IMG/VR virus record: IMGVR_UViG_3300018004_000004
Location: 124,001-188,000 of that record
DNA: 64,000 bases
Source of the DNA: a virus
Direction: 5' to 3' (one strand)
Shown: positions 49,276-56,278 of the stretch, piece by piece
How the letters are laid out: every line of letters begins with the position of its first letter
Position numbering within the stretch: the stretch's first letter is position 1
Made by a program: the position numbers and the translations under genes
The notes under the pieces: model-generated
Databases searched by the model: none
What the model was told of the DNA's origin: nothing
The model's input: only the letters and a program-made list of their open reading frames with translations

Positions 49276-50889
49276 ATGGACAAGAAGGAAATGGCTGATG
49301 AACTGATCTATGCTATATTCCAAACCCTAAAGAATCATGCGATTAACTTCTTGCTTGATGGCCTTGTTCTCAAACCGTTATCCAAATCGATTGCTGCTAA
49401 GATGCAGCCCAGCCCGTATAAGGGAGCGAGCGCATTGTTATCTGCTCGCATGATGTCCAAGAAGACTGTTGATGGTGCCATCCTTGAGGGCCCAACAGAG
49501 GCAGGCTATGCCAAGTATGCTATTCGCAAGGGCATGCCAGGCCCAGGACAGAAGAGATTGGCAATCGAGAATGAACCGCACACCGTTGATGATTTTGATG
49601 GTGTGATTGAGGAAGGCTATGGCAAAGGCAAGAAAGAACTCATCTACACAGGCCAAGCCGCCATCAAAGTTGGAGAAGAAAGATTCCTCGGCAAAGTCAA
49701 CATTCATAAGCACACTGCTGACAAAGCCGGGCTCCACTGGGATTTTGTTGCGGAAGGCGTTAAGCCTGGGACACAGCAGTTCGAAGTTAACATCCCTACT
49801 GGCCGATGCAAAGGACGCTATGCCTTTGTTACCACGGCCAAAGGCATGCTCATTACCCGCCTCAAGGACAGGAGCGTCCTCATCGAGAAGCCGACATTCC
49901 ATCTCAAAGGCGAAGACCTTCTGAGAGAGCTCGACAAGAATCCCAGTGGCACAATAGCAGAGTGGAAACCAGATGGTTCACTCGCGAATGTGGCCATTAG
50001 TGGGCAACGGGCTATCTTTAGAAGTCATCGGGATACAGGCGAACCTTACTACGATAAACTGCCAGGACTAGAAGATCTGAGCAACCGTAGTGGATTCCTA
50101 TCCAATCGCCTGTTCTTCCCGGGACCCAACCTGGATGGAACGGTGTTACGAGGGGAACTGTTCCATCCAGAAGGGGCTGCTCGAGTTGGTGGTATTCTGA
50201 ATAGCATGCCGGACAAGGCTATTCAGTTCCAGACAGAGCATGGCCCAGTGACATTCATTGTATGGGACGAGCTGAAGCACAATGGCAGAGATATATCCAA
50301 GCTGCCTTACGCAGAGAGGAGAGCGATCTATGTCGCGGACGTCAATAGCATTCGACACTTCAACGGGCTTTGGTCGTACGTGCCAGCTCGTACCCGAGCT
50401 TTCCTTTCGTTTTACAGGGATATCGTCAACGATCCTCGTGGCCTGCCCTACGCCGAAGGTATTGTCCTCAAGGATGGAAGTAGCCCAGCTGGTGAACCAT
50501 GGCGCAAGGTCAAGTTCCGCGACACCGTGGATGTCAAGATTGTTGATGTTCTTGAGGGAACTGGTAAGTACGAAGGATCGGCCGGCAAGCTTCTGGTTCA
50601 GACAGCAGGAGGAGGACGCGGAGAAGTTGGTTCTTTCGCCATGCCTGATTGGCAGCGAAAGCAGATCCTGATTGATAAGGATCTGGTCAAGGGGCAGGTG
50701 ATTGAGATCTATGCCCAAGAGATAACCAAGGCTGGTGCTCCGCGCGCTGGTGTCATGCTGCGATTCCATCCAAGCAAGAGCGAGTATGCATTCGATCTCG
50801 AATCGAAAGCTATTGCTGATGTGGATGGCAGGACACCAAATGAAGTGAAGTATGCAATGAAGACAGCCGCAGGCTGGAGGAAGAAATGA
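49276..50889 (+). CDS. ATP-dependent DNA ligase with an N-terminal 3'-phosphoesterase-like domain
   Basis: This 537-residue protein starts at ATG 49276 behind AAAGGAGG. From about residue 225 it is an ATP-dependent ligase: motif I EWKPDG with the AMP-accepting Lys near 231, motif III VLRGELF (about 291-297), motif IV EGIVLK (about 394-399), motif V WRKVKF (about 409-414), then an OB-type C-terminus. Residues 84-165 resemble the LigD phosphoesterase domain, but with swapped order: KGMPGPGQKRLAIENEPH and DDFDGVIEEGYG (normally last) come before IHKHTADKAGLHWDF (normally first). The His and Asp that form the metal site of LigD phosphoesterases are present. It may heal and seal ends in one polypeptide. 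Confidence 0.83.
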   Translation: MDKKEMADELIYAIFQTLKNHAINFLLDGLVLKPLSKSIAAKMQPSPYKGASALLSARMMSKKTVDGAILEGPTEAGYAKYAIRKGMPGPGQKRLAIENEPHTVDDFDGVIEEGYGKGKKELIYTGQAAIKVGEERFLGKVNIHKHTADKAGLHWDFVAEGVKPGTQQFEVNIPTGRCKGRYAFVTTAKGMLITRLKDRSVLIEKPTFHLKGEDLLRELDKNPSGTIAEWKPDGSLANVAISGQRAIFRSHRDTGEPYYDKLPGLEDLSNRSGFLSNRLFFPGPNLDGTVLRGELFHPEGAARVGGILNSMPDKAIQFQTEHGPVTFIVWDELKHNGRDISKLPYAERRAIYVADVNSIRHFNGLWSYVPARTRAFLSFYRDIVNDPRGLPYAEGIVLKDGSSPAGEPWRKVKFRDTVDVKIVDVLEGTGKYEGSAGKLLVQTAGGGRGEVGSFAMPDWQRKQILIDKDLVKGQVIEIYAQEITKAGAPRAGVMLRFHPSKSEYAFDLESKAIADVDGRTPNEVKYAMKTAAGWRKK

Positions 50890-51047
50890 AGGCCTTTCTA
50901 GTTACCATACTTGGCGATGGCCCAAAGCAGAAGAAAGAGCTCCTCATTGGCACGGAGCCAACGTCATCCGCAGCGAGAGAGAGGGCTCTTCGCATGTTTG
51001 GTGAACCGTGGATTCCCACGCGTGTTGTCGTTGAGGACATACGCTGA
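50886..51047 (+). CDS. Small hypothetical protein coupled to the ligase gene
   Basis: This 53-residue protein starts on an ATGA overlap with the ligase stop. It is alpha/beta in character (KAFLVTILGDGPKQKKELLI, then PTRVVVEDIR). Tight coupling suggests the two proteins are made together. Function unknown. Confidence 0.55.
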   Translation: MKAFLVTILGDGPKQKKELLIGTEPTSSAARERALRMFGEPWIPTRVVVEDIR

Positions 51048-51072
51048 TTTGGCGGTGGTGCATCGTTTCCAG

Positions 51073-51113
51073 AAGGGTGTGTCTACCTCAACTGGGACTC
51101 ACCCTTTTGGTTT
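51073..51113 (+). terminator. Intrinsic terminator after the ligase operon
   Basis: AAGGGTG (51073-51079) pairs with CACCCTT (51100-51106), followed by TTGGTTT. It lies just upstream of the next gene's ribosome site. Confidence 0.6.
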
Positions 51114-51127
51114 AAAGGAGGTGCATA

Positions 51128-51250
51128 ATGCACACAGCAGCTGAGATGATGGCGCAGTTAGCAATCCTCTGCTTTATTTGGGCTGGTGCGGAATGGCGCC
51201 TGGAATACTGGCGCCCAAAGAAGGAAGTATGGACACATATCAAGTATTGA
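51128..51250 (+). CDS. Small one-helix protein
   Basis: This 40-residue protein starts at ATG 51128 behind AAAGGAGG. A hydrophobic stretch (MMAQLAILCFIWAGAEW) is followed by a basic tail. It overlaps the next gene's start. Function unknown. Confidence 0.5.
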   Translation: MHTAAEMMAQLAILCFIWAGAEWRLEYWRPKKEVWTHIKY

Positions 51251-51612
51251 GTCCATACGCAATGCTGTCCAACTGGATGCGTATAATGGATGCGCATCCT
51301 TCAGTTGAGGACTTCAAGGACTTCGAAGAGGAGTTCAAGAAGAGGTTCGTTGAGAAAGGAGCATCAGATGTCCTGGCTATCACTAGCGAAGAAGGAACCA
51401 GTGAGCGAATCGAGCAACCAAGCACTACCAGCACCGGCTGGGTCGACGGAGACCAAGATCTCTTCGGAGATTACATATGCAGAACCCCTGCAGATCTTGG
51501 TTGTCATCAGCACACTGTCGAAGACCGGTTTGGTAGTGCTCACCGAAGCGAAAGATTTGGTGGGCGCGCAGAGGGTAACGCGGCGCTTCAGCGACTGTCC
51601 CGCGCTGTATAA
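51229..51612 (+). CDS. Hypothetical protein with long out-of-frame overlap
   Basis: This 127-residue protein starts at ATG 51229 behind AAGGAAG. The first 50 residues are a plausible acidic helical protein (VEDFKDFEEEFKKRFVEKG). Beyond about residue 46 it overlaps the 51368 gene by 245 bases in another frame and the composition changes (RSERFGGRAEGNAAL). Only the first part may be a true protein, or a frameshift error may be present. Confidence 0.4.
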   Translation: MDTYQVLSPYAMLSNWMRIMDAHPSVEDFKDFEEEFKKRFVEKGASDVLAITSEEGTSERIEQPSTTSTGWVDGDQDLFGDYICRTPADLGCHQHTVEDRFGSAHRSERFGGRAEGNAALQRLSRAV

Positions 51613-51913
51613 GCCCATTGCCGGCTGGCCCAAGGACACAGCATGGATCACTCATAATCAGAAGATTATGACTGTGATTGATGTGCGTCCGTTCGGCAAA
51701 CGGAGTTATGTGAAGTATCCGTTCACGCCGGAGGAAGTTGTGGCCATGACCAAGAAGCCTCAACAGAAGCTGATTGAGCTGGTTGAGGGTGGACCATCTG
51801 CGAACAGCGAGGCAGTCGCCAAGCTGTTGGCTCAATGGCAAGAGGAGGATAAAGAACTGGCTCAAGCCAATCGCCGACCGCACAGGCCGGAGTTGCAGAC
51901 TACGTCCGCATAA
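51368..51913 (+). CDS. Hypothetical protein
   Basis: This 181-residue protein starts at ATG 51368 (MSWLSLAKKEP) behind AAAGGAG. It has beta-rich middle parts (ILVVISTLSKTGLVVLTEA, then KIMTVIDVRPFGKRSYVKY) and a C-terminal helical region (EAVAKLLAQWQEEDKELAQ). No enzyme motif. It is followed by two hairpins and the 51992 gene. Function unknown. Confidence 0.55.
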   Translation: MSWLSLAKKEPVSESSNQALPAPAGSTETKISSEITYAEPLQILVVISTLSKTGLVVLTEAKDLVGAQRVTRRFSDCPALYKPIAGWPKDTAWITHNQKIMTVIDVRPFGKRSYVKYPFTPEEVVAMTKKPQQKLIELVEGGPSANSEAVAKLLAQWQEEDKELAQANRRPHRPELQTTSA

Positions 51914-51920
51914 CGAGATT

Positions 51921-51973
51921 ACCAGCAGAAGATCGCTGGTAGTGTAGTACAAATCAAGCACCCTAACAGGGTG
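51921..51973 (+). other. Two small hairpins upstream of 51992
   Basis: ACCAGC (51921-51926) pairs with GCTGGT (51935-51940), and CACCCT (51959-51964) pairs with AGGGTG (51968-51973), which directly precedes the AAAAGGAG ribosome site. GTAGTACAAAT lies between them. They may terminate the previous unit and stabilise the next transcript. Confidence 0.4.
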
Positions 51974-51991
51974 AGAAAAAGGAGTACATCC

Positions 51992-52321
51992 ATGGCGTAT
52001 TTGAATCGTTTGCTGCCTCGTATGACTCGCGCCCAGGCCAACCTGGTTGCGCCGGTCACCGAGCAATATGCTCGCGCGCACGTTGTCCGCGTGCTCGGCG
52101 AGGGTCTCACGAAGGACAAGGACGGGCTGTCTTGCATTACCGTCCGCGTTCTGACGAGCGAAAAGCCTGGGCAACCGTTGCAGTTGGTGGCCAAGGATAT
52201 TCTGGCACAGCAGTTGGCGCAGTTCGCGAAGGACGGACAGTCCTTCTCGTTCACGGCTAATGTGTCGGGTCGTATCCAGCCGTATCTGTTCTGCACCGGT
52301 CTGGACGCGCTCGAGCAGTAA
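51992..52321 (+). CDS. Isolated GC-rich gene of unknown function
   Basis: This 109-residue protein starts at ATG 51992 (MAYLNRLLPRMTR) behind AAAAGGAG. Like the gene at 43051, its codon third positions are GC-rich, and it is flanked by hairpins, suggesting a strongly expressed, separately controlled gene. It is beta-rich (AHVVRVLGEGLTKDKDGLSC, then FSFTANVSGRIQPYLFC) and may be OB-like. No family named. Confidence 0.55.
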   Translation: MAYLNRLLPRMTRAQANLVAPVTEQYARAHVVRVLGEGLTKDKDGLSCITVRVLTSEKPGQPLQLVAKDILAQQLAQFAKDGQSFSFTANVSGRIQPYLFCTGLDALEQ

Positions 52322-52344
52322 AGGGCGCCGATCAGCAGTAAAGG

Positions 52345-52420
52345 TAGAGGTGCCGGACAGTGCCGAGGCAACTCGACGTTATGTCTGGTTAAACGGCTCT
52401 AGCTCGGGCAACGGCCTCTA
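52345..52420 (+). ncRNA. Candidate structured RNA with GNRA loop
   Basis: TAGAGG (52345-52350) pairs with CCTCTA (52415-52420), enclosing CCGGACA/TGTCTGG (52353-52359 with 52382-52388; one G-U) and an inner CGAG-GCAA-CTCG hairpin with a GNRA loop (52364-52375). Bases 52389-52414 are left for a further arm. It precedes the 52465 gene. Confidence 0.45.
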
Positions 52421-52464
52421 TTCTCCTCTAATCAACAACAACACCTCTGGAAGGAGTGTGCTGC

Positions 52465-52851
52465 ATGAATGAATACAGGGATGGTTTCCGAGAAGTGCAA
52501 CGGGATGTAGTGTGGACATTGCCACGGATTTTCCTTGTGGCTTTGATCGCACTAGTCGTGATCTATGGTCTCGGATTCCTGGCGACAGGTGGCGATCTTG
52601 CCATCTATCGTTTCTGGGCCCCCAAACAGGCGAATGCTCAGCGTGTGGTATTCGAGAACACACAGAGCTACGTCCAAGGGAAAGTGGAGTATCTCACGCG
52701 TCTTCGCTTTCAGTACCAACAGGCACTGATCGATAAAGAAGACACCCGCGCCGCCGGGCTTCGTACGTTGATTCTGGACGAAGCATCCACGGTTGACAAT
52801 GACAAACTTCCGCCTGATCTTCGGGCGTTCATCTCACGACTGAAGGAGTGA
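52465..52851 (+). CDS. Membrane-anchored helical protein
   Basis: This 128-residue protein starts at ATG 52465 (MNEYRDGF), seven bases after AAGGAG. A membrane helix lies at about residues 21-42 (IFLVALIALVVIYGLGFLA). The rest is a charged, helical domain (YVQGKVEYLTRLRFQYQQAL) that would face the periplasm. It is directly followed by the secreted 52855 gene, so the two may cooperate at the envelope. Confidence 0.6.
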   Translation: MNEYRDGFREVQRDVVWTLPRIFLVALIALVVIYGLGFLATGGDLAIYRFWAPKQANAQRVVFENTQSYVQGKVEYLTRLRFQYQQALIDKEDTRAAGLRTLILDEASTVDNDKLPPDLRAFISRLKE

Positions 52852-52854
52852 GCC

Positions 52855-53409
52855 TTGAATCTATTCTTCAAGTTCTTCGGTGTGCTTCTGCTGGGCTTCT
52901 TCTTGCAGCAGTCTGACGGCTGCGAGGACAACCAAGCTACCAAGACAGAGAACAAGGTAGCCGAACAGCAAGCGCAATCTCTGGAACAAGCTATTCAGCA
53001 GGTTGGAATGCCTGGCATTACCAACTTTACTGAGAAGAAGCTTGTTCGAAAGCTGTACGAACTGCGTGACCAGAATGGCCTCGCAACATACACATACGTC
53101 CCAGACATGAATGGGCGTATGTGGCATCTGTGCGATTCCATTGGTTACGGCTTGCCTTACGGCGTCCAGTTCACGAATCCCGAGCGCCGCGCACCAAACG
53201 CAAGCTATACGCAGTACGGCTACAACATACCCCAGGCAGAGCCAAATGGGCTCTTCATGCCACCGACGGCTGAAGGCACATGGGTTATCTGCATGGATCC
53301 GGCCAAGAAAGGCGAAATCGCACCGGTGTACGTCGAGCCGCGCGTGATCGTCAGTCCGTTCAAGCTTGCAGCTGCCGGCGAATACATGCCAGCGGCCGCA
53401 GCAAAGTAG
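52855..53409 (+). CDS. Exported protein, possibly a lipoprotein (TTG start)
   Basis: This 184-residue protein starts with TTG at 52855, six bases after AAGGAG. The first 18 residues are a signal peptide (FFKFFGVLLLGFFLQ), followed by QQSDGC, where Cys23 could be a loosely conserved lipidation site. The mature part holds YELRDQNGLATYTYVP, then WHLCDSIGYGLPYGVQFTNP, a conserved-looking segment. It may act at the cell surface during infection. No family named. Confidence 0.6.
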   Translation: MNLFFKFFGVLLLGFFLQQSDGCEDNQATKTENKVAEQQAQSLEQAIQQVGMPGITNFTEKKLVRKLYELRDQNGLATYTYVPDMNGRMWHLCDSIGYGLPYGVQFTNPERRAPNASYTQYGYNIPQAEPNGLFMPPTAEGTWVICMDPAKKGEIAPVYVEPRVIVSPFKLAAAGEYMPAAAAK

Positions 53410-53432
53410 TACAACGATCGAACAACAAGCGA

Positions 53433-53457
53433 GAGGGAGGGTAGAACCTCCCTCTTT
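53433..53457 (+). terminator. Intrinsic terminator
   Basis: GAGGGAGG (53433-53440) pairs perfectly with CCTCCCTC (53447-53454) around GTAGAA, followed by TTTAGTTT. Confidence 0.8.
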
Positions 53458-53470
53458 AGTTTGGAGGCCC

Positions 53471-53713
53471 ATGAGTAACGGATTACAGACCTTCGTGTTC
53501 AACTTCCATATCAGGCAGAACGGAGTTGTAAACACAAAGACGGAGGAGAAGGATTGCATTGACTGGACGGAGGCGCATTTGCATTTTCTTACGCGCTGCC
53601 GTGATCTTGGTATCCGCGGGGAAGGTCTGACTGCCTGTTCCTTCTGCAGGAAGGACAGCCCCGAAGGAGCATGTTGCTTCGGCGGTATGACTATGAAGGA
53701 CACACTCCTATGA
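53471..53713 (+). CDS. Small protein with Cys motif
   Basis: This 80-residue protein starts at ATG 53471 behind TTTGGAGG. It has a mixed N-terminus and CSFCRKDSPEGACCFGG with four Cys, a possible zinc site. It overlaps the next gene by ATGA. Function unknown. Confidence 0.55.
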   Translation: MSNGLQTFVFNFHIRQNGVVNTKTEEKDCIDWTEAHLHFLTRCRDLGIRGEGLTACSFCRKDSPEGACCFGGMTMKDTLL

Positions 53714-53871
53714 AGATGTTCTGGTGGGTGATCATCTTCACTGAAGATAGGCACGGCCTGATTTGGTTCACCCACGCTGATCTTGAGCTGCACCTGTTCT
53801 GTGGTAAGTGCGGCTTCTGTAATCGACATGGCTGGAGAGCAGACATGTTCGAAACCTTTTGGATGTGGTAA
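53710..53871 (+). CDS. Small Cys-rich protein
   Basis: This 53-residue protein starts on an ATGA overlap. It is rich in Trp, Phe and His, and has CGKCGFCNRHG, a compact metal-binding motif. It is followed by the small membrane gene at 53880. Function unknown. Confidence 0.55.
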   Translation: MKMFWWVIIFTEDRHGLIWFTHADLELHLFCGKCGFCNRHGWRADMFETFWMW

Positions 53872-53879
53872 GGAGGACG

Positions 53880-53999
53880 ATGATCCAAACGCTTAAGAAG
53901 TACTGGAGATGGTACCTAGTATCAGGACTGTCATTCGTAGCAGGGCTGTTCGTTGGGATAACCCTTGCCGTGTATGTCCTGATCAACGCTTTCCACTGA
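53880..53999 (+). CDS. Small membrane protein
   Basis: This 39-residue protein starts at ATG 53880 behind AAGGAGG. A basic N-terminus (KKYWRWY) leads to a membrane helix (LSFVAGLFVGITLAVYVLI). Function unknown. Confidence 0.5.
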   Translation: MIQTLKKYWRWYLVSGLSFVAGLFVGITLAVYVLINAFH

Positions 54000-54056
54000 G
54001 TTTCTAGGCTGAATAAGCCTGGAATGTAGTCAAATCCCCAACTGAAAAGGCAACTA

Positions 54057-55295
54057 ATGAGAAAAGCAGTTCTCCTGATTGCTGCCTTGATGTTTGTTGT
54101 TGCACCCGCCGTGTCAGCATGCGACACGGCGTGTAAGACTGGGTATCACTGGGTTTGGACCAACCAGGCTAAGGACCAAGGTTCTTGCCAGCCGGATCCG
54201 ACTCCCACGCCGACACCCAGCACCAACACAAACACGAACAGCAACAGCAATAGCAACGCGAACAGCAACTCGAATACCAACAAGCAGTCGCAAGGCCAAG
54301 GCCAGGGCCAGACGCAGGGACAAGGCCAAGGACAGCAACAGACTGCTACTGGTGGCGCCGGTGGTCAAGGCGGCCAGGGAGGAGCAGGTGGTAATGGATA
54401 CGGTGGGTCAGTTTCTGGTTCTGGGAACTCTCACAATACTAATACCAACACTGCTACCACTGGCCCTTCAACGGCTACTGCTACTAGTGGTGATTCGAAT
54501 GCTACTTCCACGTCCGCGGCCAGTAACAATGGCAACGGATCCAACAATGCAAGTTACTCCAGTACGGAGAACGTGCAGGCTTCGAAGATCCCGGTGGCCA
54601 CAGCTTATGCTGGCACTCCGGCTCCGACTGCCCTTTGTGCCTTAGGCTATGGTGGTGGTGTTCAAACCATGGGCTTTGGCATCAGCGGCGGTGGCGCCAG
54701 GATTGATCAGAACTGTGCCATCCTCGAGGCAGCAAGGCAGGGTGCAACGTACGCTGGCAAGTTGGCCTTTTGCAAGCTCTACGTATCAAACAAGAACGTT
54801 AAGAAAGCAGGGTATACTCTCTCTGATTGTCTGGGAGACACCCTCAACGTTCCGCCCCCAGCCCCAGAGCCGAAGGTCTCCGAGGTTGTCCCTCCAACTC
54901 CCACCACCCGAGTCTTGGTGCAGATCGATCCGAACCCTGCACCCAAGATCACTCCTCCTATGGTAACTGATCAGCCGAACATTCCGCCGGCTGTGGTCCA
55001 ACAGGATGAGTCGAAGACACTCGCGCGCGTAGGTACGTTCCATCTGACCACGCAGTATACAGATGGTGCGTGTCCTACGAAGTTCGTGTGTCTCTCCGCG
55101 GCCGCCAAGGCAGTGCTTGATCAAGCCATTGCCAAGGCCAAGGCCAATCCGACCATACAGGTCGTAGTGGAAGGGAACCTGCGCAATGCAGGCGCCAGCG
55201 CTAGATACATGGCGAAGTCAATCGATCGCAGCCGGATCCTAGTTCGATCCGATGACGATTCGACTGATAACGTCGACATCTACGTCTGGCAGTAG
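54057..55295 (+). CDS. Exported Asn/Ser/Thr-repeat protein with OmpA-like C-terminus
   Basis: This 412-residue protein has a signal peptide (MRKAVLLIAALMFVVAPAVSA). A small Cys domain (CDTACKTGYHWVW...GSC) follows, then a low-complexity region of Pro/Thr, Asn/Ser/Thr and Gly/Gln repeats (residues 45-130), and a Gly-rich part (GGGVQTMGFGISGGGAR). The C-terminal 70 residues (AAKAVLDQAIAKAKANPTIQ, then ARYMAKSIDRSRIL) resemble half of an OmpA/MotB fold, which binds peptidoglycan. It is probably exported to the envelope, with the repeats as a flexible arm. Function unknown, possibly in surface exclusion. Confidence 0.6.
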   Translation: MRKAVLLIAALMFVVAPAVSACDTACKTGYHWVWTNQAKDQGSCQPDPTPTPTPSTNTNTNSNSNSNANSNSNTNKQSQGQGQGQTQGQGQGQQQTATGGAGGQGGQGGAGGNGYGGSVSGSGNSHNTNTNTATTGPSTATATSGDSNATSTSAASNNGNGSNNASYSSTENVQASKIPVATAYAGTPAPTALCALGYGGGVQTMGFGISGGGARIDQNCAILEAARQGATYAGKLAFCKLYVSNKNVKKAGYTLSDCLGDTLNVPPPAPEPKVSEVVPPTPTTRVLVQIDPNPAPKITPPMVTDQPNIPPAVVQQDESKTLARVGTFHLTTQYTDGACPTKFVCLSAAAKAVLDQAIAKAKANPTIQVVVEGNLRNAGASARYMAKSIDRSRILVRSDDDSTDNVDIYVWQ

Positions 55296-55342
55296 CTTGT
55301 CTGGGCAGGAGTTTAACCGTTCTCCCTGCTCGGCAAAAATAG

Positions 55343-55376
55343 CTGGGGTAGATGCCGACTAGCTCTACCCCAGTTA
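55343..55376 (+). terminator. Intrinsic terminator directly before a promoter-like motif
   Basis: CTGGGGTAGA (55343-55352) pairs perfectly with TCTACCCCAG (55364-55373), then TTAT. The TATACTAATCAG element starts at 55375, so one unit ends and another may begin here. Confidence 0.8.
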
Positions 55377-55386
55377 TACTAATCAG
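55375..55386 (+). promoter_or_regulatory. TATACTAATCAG promoter-like element (plus strand)
   Basis: The only plus-strand copy of this 12-mer found. It starts two bases after a terminator stem and lies 30 bases upstream of the 55416 start, the arrangement expected of a promoter. Confidence 0.55.
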
Positions 55387-55415
55387 GGATAATCCCCTGA
55401 CAATATGGAGCTTAT

Positions 55416-55706
55416 ATGCCATGCGAACGCTGTGGCAATGCATCGCATTGCACCACAGAGCATGTGAAGGAAACAGCCGTGCACGTCGTATTACGAGACG
55501 GCACCCACGATTTTGACCCTGATAGCTTTGTCTCCAACGTCCATTCGTTAGATAATAAGACGTTGTATGACAACTGCATCGAAATGCAGAAGGCGTTTGC
55601 CAGGGTAGTTACGACATCATGGCCATCGGTCATGCGTTGCGCATGGATGGTCGGGGTTTATGAAAGGGAGGCCAAACACAGGCAGCAGAGATGGATCGTA
55701 AAGTAG
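55416..55706 (+). CDS. Small protein with N-terminal Cys motif
   Basis: This 96-residue protein starts at ATG 55416 behind GGAG. The N-terminus MPCERCGNASHCTTEH has a Cys/His cluster, the rest is helical with basic tail (YEREAKHRQQRWIVK). It is the first gene after the plus-strand TATACTAATCAG element. Function unknown. Confidence 0.55.
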   Translation: MPCERCGNASHCTTEHVKETAVHVVLRDGTHDFDPDSFVSNVHSLDNKTLYDNCIEMQKAFARVVTTSWPSVMRCAWMVGVYEREAKHRQQRWIVK

Positions 55707-55741
55707 CTGCCAGGATCACATCTAAACTTAAGGAGAACCGC

Positions 55742-56275
55742 ATGCAGAAACTACTTCGGGTAGTAGTATTCTTACTACTCGCCGTAAGCCTGCTGTGGAC
55801 GCCCCCGACGTTCGCAGCACAATACCACCATGCCAGTCACGTAAAACTAGTTTACTGTGACTTTCATGTTTGCCTGGAGAAGCCCCACTATATAGGGAAG
55901 GCTTCTTTCTATGGCAAACATTACTGGCAAGGTCGCAAGATGGCGAACGGTAATCGTTTTGATTATCGCAAGCCGTCTATTGCTACCTGGGGTATTCCCC
56001 TAGGTACCATGGTCCGTGTGACAAACCTACGCAATGGCAAGTCCATTGTGGTTGAGGTCACTGACCGGGGCCCTGCTCATAGCCTTCATAGAGTCGCAGA
56101 CCTGTCTCAGGCTGCGGCCGAAGCCCTGGACTACGTCAAAGATGGAATGACGACGGTGATGATCCAGGTAGTTGTGCCAGTAGACACTGAGGTAGCAGTA
56201 CTTGACACTACCTTGGTGGAATCACCTGAACTTGTGAGCCTCGAGCCCCCTATTGTGGTGGCTGGAAAGGACTAG
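55742..56275 (+). CDS. RlpA-like exported double-psi-barrel protein
   Basis: This 177-residue protein starts at ATG 55742 behind TTAAGGAG. It has a signal peptide (KLLRVVVFLLLAVSLLWT) and a mature region matching RlpA-type double-psi barrels: GKASFYGKHYWQGRKMANG (from about 52), then IPLGTMVRVTNLRNGKSIVV, VTDRGP (Asp about 108) and RVADLSQAAAEAL. RlpA proteins are lytic transglycosylases or cell-wall binding proteins; in this family the Asp in D-R-G-P is catalytic. No SPOR domain is present. It may help in cell-wall opening or lysis outside the main lysis cassette. Confidence 0.8.
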   Translation: MQKLLRVVVFLLLAVSLLWTPPTFAAQYHHASHVKLVYCDFHVCLEKPHYIGKASFYGKHYWQGRKMANGNRFDYRKPSIATWGIPLGTMVRVTNLRNGKSIVVEVTDRGPAHSLHRVADLSQAAAEALDYVKDGMTTVMIQVVVPVDTEVAVLDTTLVESPELVSLEPPIVVAGKD

Positions 56276-56278
56276 CCG

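Noticed and set aside
49276-50889. The ligase as an RNA ligase
   Set aside because: Spacing of motifs I to V and the OB-like C-terminus fit ATP-dependent DNA ligases (LigD/LigC type) better, though RNA substrates cannot be excluded.
52861-53829. A 322-residue minus-strand frame
   Set aside because: It is antisense to three well-supported plus-strand genes and crosses a terminator.
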